From the NCBI GenBank assembly GCA_004293385.1, contig RDYO01000007.1, positions 1-25,255 on the forward strand: a stretch of 25,255 nt of DNA. The letters are read 5' to 3'. The notes under the pieces were generated by a model. It was not told the origin of the DNA. It worked only from the letters and a program-made list of their open reading frames with translations, and ran no database searches. The DNA comes from Verrucomicrobiota bacterium (lineage in GTDB: Bacteria; Verrucomicrobiota; Verrucomicrobiia; Opitutales; UBA953). Made by a program: the position numbers and the translations under genes. Below, piece by piece: positions 15,632 through 22,206 of the stretch (the stretch's first letter is position 1; every line of letters begins with the position of its first letter).

Positions 15632-16372
15632 TCAGAGTCCCTTGGCCGCGGCGGCGTCGAGGTGGAAGGTGCAGGCCGGGTGGCGCTGCAGCCAGGTCGC
15701 AGGGCAGTCGGCGGAAGGGGCTTCCTTGATGGCTCTGGCCACGATCTCGGCCTTCGCCTCGCCGAAGGCGATCAGCGCGACCTGGCGGGCTTCAAGGATC
15801 GTCGCCACGCCCATCGTGAGCGCGCCGTGTGGGACTTGCGCGAGGTCGCCGAAGAAGACCGAGTTGTCTTTACGGGTCACGCCGTCCAGGTGCACCCAGC
15901 GGGTCCGGCAGTCGGCGGCCGAAGGCGGCTCGTTGAATCCGATGTGACCCGTGCGGCCGATGCCGAGGATCTGGAGATCGATGCCGCCGGCAGCGCGGAT
16001 AGCCGCTTCATACTCGGCGCAATGACTCGCGGGGTCTTTCGCCATCCCATCCGGGATATGGATGTTGGCCGCGGGGATATCGAGATGACGGAAAAGGTTC
16101 TCCTCCATGAAGAACCGGTACGACTGCGGATGAGCCGGGCCGAGGCCTTCGTATTCGTCGAGGTTGAAGGTGATGACCGAGCGGAAGCTCAGACCTTCTG
16201 CGCGATGCAGGCGGATGAGCTCCGCGTAAAGGGGTAGGGGGGTGGAACCCGTCGCCAGGCCCAGCACCGTCGGCTTGCCCGATTTCGAGCGTAACTGAAT
16301 CAGGTCGGCTATCTCCCGGGCGATCGCCTGCGCGGCGGATTGCTTGTCGGGGTGAAGCCGGGTCGAAATCAT
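15632..16372 (-). CDS. nagB: Glucosamine-6-phosphate deaminase
   Basis: 246 aa, ATG start 1 base after the valS stop. Motifs of the NagB isomerase family are all present: LGLATGSTPLPLY (37-49, phosphate binding), TFNLDEYEGLGPAHPQSYRFFM (68-89, Asp72 as base), LGIGRTGHIGFNEP (136-149, His143 and Glu148), and ALTMGVATI near 184-192. The residue matching E. coli Asp141 is Thr141. Length is near the family norm (about 250-266). It converts glucosamine-6-phosphate to fructose-6-phosphate and ammonia in the cytoplasm, linking amino sugars to glycolysis. First sugar gene of the operon, followed by a ROK kinase and a PIG-L deacetylase; no nagA is nearby. Confidence 0.92.
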   Translation of the reverse strand: MISTRLHPDKQSAAQAIAREIADLIQLRSKSGKPTVLGLATGSTPLPLYAELIRLHRAEGLSFRSVITFNLDEYEGLGPAHPQSYRFFMEENLFRHLDIPAANIHIPDGMAKDPASHCAEYEAAIRAAGGIDLQILGIGRTGHIGFNEPPSAADCRTRWVHLDGVTRKDNSVFFGDLAQVPHGALTMGVATILEARQVALIAFGEAKAEIVARAIKEAPSADCPATWLQRHPACTFHLDAAAAKGL

Positions 16373-16373
16373 C

Positions 16374-19097
16374 TTAACCGAGCGTCGTGAGCATGCGCGC
16401 GATTTCGTCGCGCTTGGCCTTGGCTTCGTCGAGCTGCTTACGGGCGCCCTCGAGGATCTTCGGCGGAGCCTTAGAGACGAAGGCCTCGTTGGTGAGCTTG
16501 GCTTCGCCGGCGGCGACCGCCTGTTCGAGCTTGGCCAGTTCCTTGGCGAGACGGACCTTCTCGGCGGCCACGTCGACCGTACCGGAGAGTTCGAGCATCA
16601 CCGTGCCGAGCGAAGTGAGCGAACCCGTGCGGTCGCCGGCGTCGTCGGCGAAACCGATTTCGGCGAGTCCGGCGAGGCTGCTGAGCTTCTCCCGGTTGGC
16701 GGTGAGGAGGGCTTTGGCCGTGGCGTCCTTGGCGACGACCGTGATCACCGCGTCGCGGCGCGTGGCCTGGTTGGCCTGGGACTTCAGGCCGCGGACGGAA
16801 GCGACGAACTCGCGGAGCAGGGCGACATCGGCCACCTTGGCGGCGCTGAGCTTGATGCCGTTCTCTCGGAGGACGCGGAGGAGGTCTCCGCCGGTGCCGG
16901 TATGGTGGTTCTGGATGAAGTCTTTCTCCGTGCCGTAGCCGAGCAGGTGCCAGAGCTCTTCCGAGATGAACGGCGCGACCGGGTGGAGGAGCAGGAGGAA
17001 CTGGCGCAGGACGAGGTCCTGGACCGCGAGGCAGTTGTCGACCAGGGCGGCATCGCGCAGACGGGCCTTCGAGGCTTCGACGTACCAGTCGCAGAAGTCG
17101 CCCCAGAAGAACGAATAGAGACCCTGCGCGTAGGCGGTGAACTCGTGTTCGTCGAGGTTCTTGGCCGTGCTGTCGGTCAGTTCGGCGAGACCTTGCAGGA
17201 TGGCGAAGTCGTCGTCGTCGAGCTGCGACGCCTTGATGCGGCTGACCACGGCGGCGAGCGTCGAGTTGTCGGCCATCGGGCCGGACATCTGACGGAAGCG
17301 GGCGGCGTTCCAGAGCTTGTTGCAGAAGTTACGTCCTTGGCCGACGCGATCCTCGTCGAAGAGGATATCCTGGCCTTTGGGGGCGATGGACAGCAGGCCG
17401 AAGCGGAGGCCGTCGGCGCCGAACTTGGCGATCAGGTCGAGGGGCTCGGGCGAGTTGCCGAGGGACTTCGACATCTTGCGGCCGAGCTTGTCGCGGATGA
17501 TGCCGTTGAAGTAGACGCGCTTGAACGGGATGCGCTGGCGGATCTCGTCGTCGGTCAGGGTCTTCTTCTCCGGGCCATGGAGCTCGAGACCGGCGATGAT
17601 CATGCGGGCGACCCAGAGGAAGATGATGTCCGGACCCGTGGCGAGGGCGCCGGTCGGATACCAATGCTTGAGTTCTTCGGTCGTCTCACCCGGTTTGCGC
17701 CAGCCGATGGTCGCGAGGCACCAGAGCCAGGACGAGGCCCAGGTGTCGAGCACGTCGTTGTCCTGTTCCCAGTTCGCGGCGTCGGCCGGGGCCGTGAGGG
17801 AGACGTGCAGGTTCTTCGGGTCATTGCGGTCGGAGCCCTTGCGGTACCAGACCGGAATGCGGTGGCCCCACCAGAGCTGGCGGCTGACGCACCAATCCTG
17901 GATGTTCTCGAGCCAATGGAGGTAGGTCTTCGTCCAGCGTTCGGGGTGGAACTTGATGATGCCCGCCGTGACGGCGCGCTTCGCTTCGTCGATCTTCGGG
18001 TAGCGGATGAACCACTGCTCGCTGAGGCGGGGCTCGATCGGCACGTCGGCACGTTCGGAGAAGCCGACCGTATTCTCGTAAGGCTCGGTCTTCACCAGGG
18101 CGCCGAGTTCTTCGAGGAGCTTCTCAGCGGCGTGACGGGCCTTGAAGCGCTCCAGACCGGCGAGCGGACCCGCGTCGGCGTTCATGGTGCCGTCGGGGTT
18201 CATCACGTCGTTGACCGGGAGATTATGGCGCTTGCCGATGTCGAAGTCGGTGCGGTCATGCGCGGGGGTGACCTTCAGCACGCCCGTGCCGAATTCCTTC
18301 TCGACGGCCGTGTCGCCGACGATCGGGATCTGGGCGCGCGGGAAGGGGCGCCAGACGTGCTTGCCGATGAGGTGCTTGTAGCGCTCGTCGTCGGGGTGGA
18401 CCGCCACGGCGGCGTCGCCGGGGATGGTCTCCGGACGCGTGGTCGAGATCTCGAGGAACGTGCCGGGGATTTCGGCGACCTCGTAGCGCATCCGGTAGAG
18501 CGAGCCCTTCGAAGGCTTCATGATCACCTCTTCATCGGAGAGGCCCGTCTGCGAGACCGGGCACCAGTTCACCATGCGCTTGCCACGATAGACGTAGCCG
18601 CGCTCGTAGAGCGTGACGAAAGTCTGCAGCACCGCCTGCGAGTAGCCGGCGTCGAGCGTGTGGACCGTGCGTTCCCAGTCGCAGGAAGCACCGAGCTTGC
18701 GGAGCTGACCGAGGATGATGCCGCCGTGCTTGTCGCGCCATTCGGAGGCGACTTGGATGAATTTCTCGCGGCCGAGGTCGTGGCGCGTCTTGCCTTCCTT
18801 CTGGCGGAGTTCCTTTTCGACGCGGGACTGCGTGGCGATGCCGGCGTGGTCGGTGCCCGGGAGCCAGAGGGCGGACTTACCTTCCTGACGGGCGCGGCGG
18901 ACCATGATGTCCTGCAGCGTGTTATTGAGCAGGTGTCCCATGTGCAGGACGCCGGTGACGTTGGGCGGCGGGATCATCACCGCGAACGATTCGCGGGAAT
19001 GGTCGACCTTGCCCTTGAAGCAACCGGCGGCGACCCAACGGTCGTACCACTGCTGTTCGACGCCCTGGGGTTCGTAAGATTTGGGGATTTCAGCCAT
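16374..19097 (-). CDS. valS: Valine--tRNA ligase
   Basis: 907 aa, ATG start (MAEIPKSYEP). Class I aminoacyl-tRNA synthetase of the Ile/Val/Leu subgroup: PPPNVTGVLHMGH (43-55) carries the HIGH-type HMGH, and KMSKS is at 541-545 in GRKMSKSLGNSPEP, a context that favours valyl over leucyl or isoleucyl enzymes. The editing domain (STTRPETIPGDAAVAVHPDDERY, about 215-240) and WWGHRIPVWY are present. A C-terminal coiled coil (about 840-907, KVRLAKELAKLEQAV...QLDEAKAKRDEIARML) is the ValRS tRNA-binding arm. It charges tRNA-Val in the cytoplasm. The stop is 1 base before nagB, so valS probably shares a transcript with the sugar genes. It is divergent from the SRP RNA gene. Confidence 0.96.
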   Translation of the reverse strand: MAEIPKSYEPQGVEQQWYDRWVAAGCFKGKVDHSRESFAVMIPPPNVTGVLHMGHLLNNTLQDIMVRRARQEGKSALWLPGTDHAGIATQSRVEKELRQKEGKTRHDLGREKFIQVASEWRDKHGGIILGQLRKLGASCDWERTVHTLDAGYSQAVLQTFVTLYERGYVYRGKRMVNWCPVSQTGLSDEEVIMKPSKGSLYRMRYEVAEIPGTFLEISTTRPETIPGDAAVAVHPDDERYKHLIGKHVWRPFPRAQIPIVGDTAVEKEFGTGVLKVTPAHDRTDFDIGKRHNLPVNDVMNPDGTMNADAGPLAGLERFKARHAAEKLLEELGALVKTEPYENTVGFSERADVPIEPRLSEQWFIRYPKIDEAKRAVTAGIIKFHPERWTKTYLHWLENIQDWCVSRQLWWGHRIPVWYRKGSDRNDPKNLHVSLTAPADAANWEQDNDVLDTWASSWLWCLATIGWRKPGETTEELKHWYPTGALATGPDIIFLWVARMIIAGLELHGPEKKTLTDDEIRQRIPFKRVYFNGIIRDKLGRKMSKSLGNSPEPLDLIAKFGADGLRFGLLSIAPKGQDILFDEDRVGQGRNFCNKLWNAARFRQMSGPMADNSTLAAVVSRIKASQLDDDDFAILQGLAELTDSTAKNLDEHEFTAYAQGLYSFFWGDFCDWYVEASKARLRDAALVDNCLAVQDLVLRQFLLLLHPVAPFISEELWHLLGYGTEKDFIQNHHTGTGGDLLRVLRENGIKLSAAKVADVALLREFVASVRGLKSQANQATRRDAVITVVAKDATAKALLTANREKLSSLAGLAEIGFADDAGDRTGSLTSLGTVMLELSGTVDVAAEKVRLAKELAKLEQAVAAGEAKLTNEAFVSKAPPKILEGARKQLDEAKAKRDEIARMLTTLG

Positions 19098-19165
19098 CGG
19101 AAAGAGGAATGATTAGGGGTTAAGTTGGGGATTGAAAAGAACGGACTAGGCGGGCATTAAGATAA

Positions 19166-19270
19166 GCAAGCCAGGCCCCATGCAACGGGTGGCCGACGAA
19201 TCCCGCCAGGTCCGGAAGGAAGCAACGGCAGTCAGTCCATCCGTGTGCCGTGGCAAGCCTGGCCCCTTGC
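19166..19270 (+). ncRNA. ffs: Signal recognition particle RNA, small bacterial (4.5S-type)
   Basis: The conserved domain IV is unmistakable: CCAGGTCCGGAAGGAAGCA around 19206-19224, with the GGAA tetraloop and the asymmetric AGCA internal loop that bind Ffh. The RNA closes with a terminal helix: GCAAG (19166-19170) pairs with CTTGC (19266-19270), and CCAGGC (19171-19176) with GCCTGG (19257-19262), leaving a CCC bulge. Length of about 105 nt fits the small bacterial form. It binds Ffh to target nascent membrane and secreted proteins. A TTGAAA at 19132-19137 and TAAGAT at 19158-19163 lie upstream with a long 20-base spacer, so a promoter there is only tentative. The four T residues right after the terminal helix (19271-19274) may help end transcription. 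Exact ends are estimates. Confidence 0.93.
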
Positions 19271-19279
19271 TTTTCAATC

Positions 19280-19308
19280 GACGCCTTCCCTTCATTTGGG
19301 AGGGCGTC
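19280..19308 (+). terminator. Stem-loop after SRP RNA, possible terminator
   Basis: An 11-bp stem (GACGCCTTCCC / GGGAGGGCGTC) with a 7-base loop TTCATTT, starting 10 bases after the SRP RNA. One pair is a U-G wobble on the plus strand but would be a C-A mismatch on the minus strand, which favours plus-strand function. The T-rich stretch after it (CTGATTTGT) is weak. It could terminate the SRP RNA transcript or protect its 3' end. Confidence 0.45.
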
Positions 19309-19328
19309 CTGATTTGTCCGCCAAAGAA

Positions 19329-19353
19329 GAAAGGGTGCTATTCGCACCCTTTC
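19329..19353 (-). terminator. Intrinsic terminator downstream of lpd
   Basis: A perfect 10-bp stem (GAAAGGGTGC / GCACCCTTTC) with a 5-base loop, 23 bases past the lpd stop. Read on the minus strand, the stem is followed by CTTCTTTGG, giving a U-rich tail together with the stem's own U residues. It fits a Rho-independent terminator ending the sucA-sucB-lpd transcript. Confidence 0.65.
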
Positions 19354-19375
19354 GTTCGAAAACCTCCGACGACCT

Positions 19376-20776
19376 TCAGAGCGAGTGGATGCTCGACTTG
19401 CTGACGGCCATCGCGGCTTCCTTGAAGGACTCGCTGACGGTCGGGTGAGCGAAGCAGGTGCGGGCCACGTCTTCGGCGCTGCCGCCGTATTCCATGTGCG
19501 CGCAGGCCGCGGCGATCATCTCGGACGCGCCCTTGGCGACCATCTGGACGCCGAGGAGCTTGTCGGTCTTGGCGCAGGCGATGACCTTGACGAAACCGGC
19601 GGTGCAGTCGGAAGCGATCGCGCGGCCGTTGCCGGCGAGCTGGAACTTGCCGATGGCGACTTCGATGTTCTTGGCCTTGGCTTCAGCTTCGGAGAGGCCG
19701 ACGCAGGCGACTTCGGGGTCGGTGTAGATGACGCCGGGGATGACGCCGTAGTTCACGTGGCCTTTCTTGCCGGCGAGGTTCTCGGCGACCGCGACGCCTT
19801 CTTCTTCGGCCTTGTGCGCGAGCATCGGACCGGTGACGACGTCACCGATGGCGTAGACGCCGGGCAGGTTGGTCTGGTAATGGGCGTCGATGACGATGCG
19901 GCCGCGCTCGTCGAGCTTGAGGCCGGCTTCCTGGGCGCCGAGGCCCGTCGTGTTGGCCTTGCGGCCGACGGCGACGAGGATCTTGTCGGCGGGGAATTCG
20001 AGGGGCTTGCCGTCGCGTTCGGCGGTGAGCGCCGAGCCGGCGGCGGTCTTCTTGACGCCGGTGACCTTGGCGCCCAGTTCGAACTTCAGGCCCTGCTTCT
20101 CGAAGGCGTTCTGCGCGGCCTTGGCGACGTCGGCGTCGTAGGCGGGTCCGCCGATGCCCGGGAGCATCTCGACGACCGTGACCTGGGAGCCGAGGCGGGC
20201 CCAGACGGAACCGAGTTCGAGGCCGATGGCGCCGGCGCCGACGACGACCATCTTCTCGGGGACGGACTTCAGCGAGATGCCATGGTCGGAGGAGATGATG
20301 GTCTCGCCGTCGAACTTCATGAAGGGCAGTTCGACCGGTACCGAGCCGGTGGCGATGAGGATGTGCTTGGTCTCGAGCGTGCGGTCGCCGGCCGTGGAGC
20401 GGACGAGCACCTGGCCGGACTTCACGAGACGGCCGAGGCCGCGGACGACTTCGACGTTACGCTTCTTGAGGAGCGCGCCGACGCCCATGTTGAGCTGCGC
20501 GACGACCTTGTCCTTGTTGGCGAGCATCGCGGAGACGTCGAAGGTGAGCTTCTCGGCGCCGACGAGGCCGTGCTTCTTGCCGTGCACGGCATGCTGGTAG
20601 ACTTCGGTGGAGTGGAGCAGGGCCTTGGAGGGGATGCAGCCGACGTTGAGGCAGGTGCCGCCGAGGGAGTTGTCCTTCTCCACGAGGGCCACCTTGAGGC
20701 CGAGCTGGCCGGCTTTGATGGCGGCGACGTAGCCACCAGGGCCGGAGCCGATTACGACGAGATCGAATTGAGACAT
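19376..20776 (-). CDS. lpdA: Dihydrolipoyl dehydrogenase (E3)
   Basis: 466 aa, ATG start (MSQFDLVVIG). FAD-binding GSGPGGYVAA (10-19) and the redox disulfide GGTCLNVGCIPSK (39-51, Cys42 and Cys47) are typical of pyridine nucleotide-disulfide oxidoreductases. A second Rossmann motif GAGAIGLELGSVWARLG binds NAD, and AIGDVVTGPMLAHKAEEEG is the FAD segment. The dimerisation domain ends with FAHPTVSE holding the catalytic His444-Glu449 pair. It reoxidises dihydrolipoyl groups on E2, passing electrons to NAD. Follows sucB by 23 bases, so it serves the 2-oxoglutarate dehydrogenase complex and probably other lipoyl enzymes. No Shine-Dalgarno. Confidence 0.96.
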   Translation of the reverse strand: MSQFDLVVIGSGPGGYVAAIKAGQLGLKVALVEKDNSLGGTCLNVGCIPSKALLHSTEVYQHAVHGKKHGLVGAEKLTFDVSAMLANKDKVVAQLNMGVGALLKKRNVEVVRGLGRLVKSGQVLVRSTAGDRTLETKHILIATGSVPVELPFMKFDGETIISSDHGISLKSVPEKMVVVGAGAIGLELGSVWARLGSQVTVVEMLPGIGGPAYDADVAKAAQNAFEKQGLKFELGAKVTGVKKTAAGSALTAERDGKPLEFPADKILVAVGRKANTTGLGAQEAGLKLDERGRIVIDAHYQTNLPGVYAIGDVVTGPMLAHKAEEEGVAVAENLAGKKGHVNYGVIPGVIYTDPEVACVGLSEAEAKAKNIEVAIGKFQLAGNGRAIASDCTAGFVKVIACAKTDKLLGVQMVAKGASEMIAAACAHMEYGGSAEDVARTCFAHPTVSESFKEAAMAVSKSSIHSL

Positions 20777-20799
20777 TGCGGTAGGAAGTAAGGGGAGGT

Positions 20800-22068
20800 T
20801 CAGACGCCGAACAGCAGGCGCTGCGGGTCTTCGATGTATTGGCGGACCTTGACGAGGAACGTCACGGCTTCCTTGCCGTCGATGAGACGGTGATCGTAAG
20901 AGAGGGCGAGGTACATGATCGGACGGATCACGACCTGGCCGTTCTCGGCGACCGGGCGTTCGACGATGTTGTGGAGGCCCATGATCGCGGCCTGCGGATG
21001 GTTGAGGATCGGCGTCGAGAGCATCGAGCCGTAGATGCCGCCGTTGGAGATGGTGAAGACGCCGCCCTGGAGTTCGGGGAGCTGGATCTTGCCGTCGCGG
21101 GCGCGCTTGCCGAAGTCGCCGATGGCCTTCTCGATGCCGGCGAAATTGAGCTGATCGCAGTCGCGGACGACGGGGACCATGAGGCCCTTGTCGGTACCGA
21201 CGGCCACGCCGATGTCGTAGAAGTGGTTCTCGATGATGTCTTCGCCGTCGAGCTGGGCGTTGATCGCCGGGACTTCCTTCATCGCCTGCACGGCGGCCTT
21301 CACGAAGAAGGACATGAAGCCGAGTTTGACCCCGTATTTCTTGAGGAATTCTTCGCCGTGGCGTTTGCGGAGCTCCATGACCGGAGCCATGTTGACCTCG
21401 TTGAAGGTCGTCAGCATCGCGGTCTCGGACTTCGCCTGCACGAGGCGTTCCGCGATCTTGCGGCGGAGCGGCGACATGCGCTTGCGCGAGGTGCGACCAT
21501 CGCGCGAAGGAATGACGACCGCGGCGGCCGGAGCGGAGGCAGCGGCGGGCGCGGCGGCCGGTGCCACGGCGCGGATCGGAGCCTGGCCGGAAAGCGCGGC
21601 GAGCATGTCACCCTTGGTGACGCGACCGGCCTTGCCCGTGCCTTCGACGCCTGCGGGGTCGAGGCCGGTTTCTTCGGAGATGCGACGGACGGCCGGAGAG
21701 ATTTCGGCGGCGGCACCGGACTTGGCGGCGACCGGAACGGCTTTCGGAGCAGGAGCGGCGGGGGCGGCCGGAGCGGAAGCGGCGGCCGGTTTGGCGGCAG
21801 GCGCGGGAGCGGCGCTGGGCGCGTTGCCGGCGGCGCCCGCTTCGATCGAGGCGACGACTTGGCCCACCACGACGTCGGTGCCTGCGTTGACGACGATGGT
21901 GATCTGCCCGTCGACTTCGGCGGTGCCTTCGGAGGTCACCTTATCGGTTTCGTAGGAGAAGAGCGGCTGACCTTTGCGGACGGCGTCTCCGGACTTGACC
22001 AGCCAGGCGGCCAGGAGGCCCCCGGTGATGGATTCGCCCATGGGAGGGATTTTGACTTCGACGGCCAT
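20800..22068 (-). CDS. sucB: 2-oxoglutarate dehydrogenase E2, dihydrolipoamide succinyltransferase
   Basis: 422 aa, ATG start (MAVEVKIPPMGES). One lipoyl domain (1-77) with ETDKVTSE holding lipoyl-Lys43, then an Ala/Pro-rich linker (about 79-118), the peripheral subunit-binding domain (EISPAVRRISEETGLDPAGVEGTGKAGRV, 122-150), a second Ala/Pro linker, and the catalytic domain from about 195. The active-site motif SYDHRLIDG places His393 and Asp397. FNEVNM in the catalytic domain favours succinyltransferase over acetyltransferase E2. It transfers succinyl groups to CoA and forms the core of the complex. It lies 138 bases after sucA with a stem-loop between, and 23 bases before lpd. Confidence 0.95.
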   Translation of the reverse strand: MAVEVKIPPMGESITGGLLAAWLVKSGDAVRKGQPLFSYETDKVTSEGTAEVDGQITIVVNAGTDVVVGQVVASIEAGAAGNAPSAAPAPAAKPAAASAPAAPAAPAPKAVPVAAKSGAAAEISPAVRRISEETGLDPAGVEGTGKAGRVTKGDMLAALSGQAPIRAVAPAAAPAAASAPAAAVVIPSRDGRTSRKRMSPLRRKIAERLVQAKSETAMLTTFNEVNMAPVMELRKRHGEEFLKKYGVKLGFMSFFVKAAVQAMKEVPAINAQLDGEDIIENHFYDIGVAVGTDKGLMVPVVRDCDQLNFAGIEKAIGDFGKRARDGKIQLPELQGGVFTISNGGIYGSMLSTPILNHPQAAIMGLHNIVERPVAENGQVVIRPIMYLALSYDHRLIDGKEAVTFLVKVRQYIEDPQRLLFGV

Positions 22069-22126
22069 GAAAGTTGGGTGGCCACTAAATTGGAACCCAT
22101 TCCGAGGCCTTTCAACGGGGAAATAG

Positions 22127-22160
22127 CCCTTTAAACGACCTATGAAGGTCGTTTGAGGGG
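22127..22160. other. Stem-loop between sucA and sucB
   Basis: A perfect 9-bp inverted repeat (AAACGACCT / AGGTCGTTT) with a 4-base loop ATGA, in the 138-base gap between sucA and sucB. The plus strand extends the stem to 15 bp with two G-U pairs; on the minus strand, the coding direction, only the inner part is perfect. The minus-strand sequence after it (AAAGGGCTATTTCCCC) is not strongly U-rich, so a full terminator is unlikely. It may be a weak attenuator, an RNA-processing or stabilising structure, or an operator. Confidence 0.5.
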
Positions 22161-22206
22161 TAGTAGGAGGGGTGGTTAGACCGACAAAATCGGCTACTGA
22201 CCCTTA

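Noticed and set aside
19120..19404. Short frames on both strands across the SRP RNA region
   Set aside because: They cross a conserved structural RNA and two hairpins and show no protein features.
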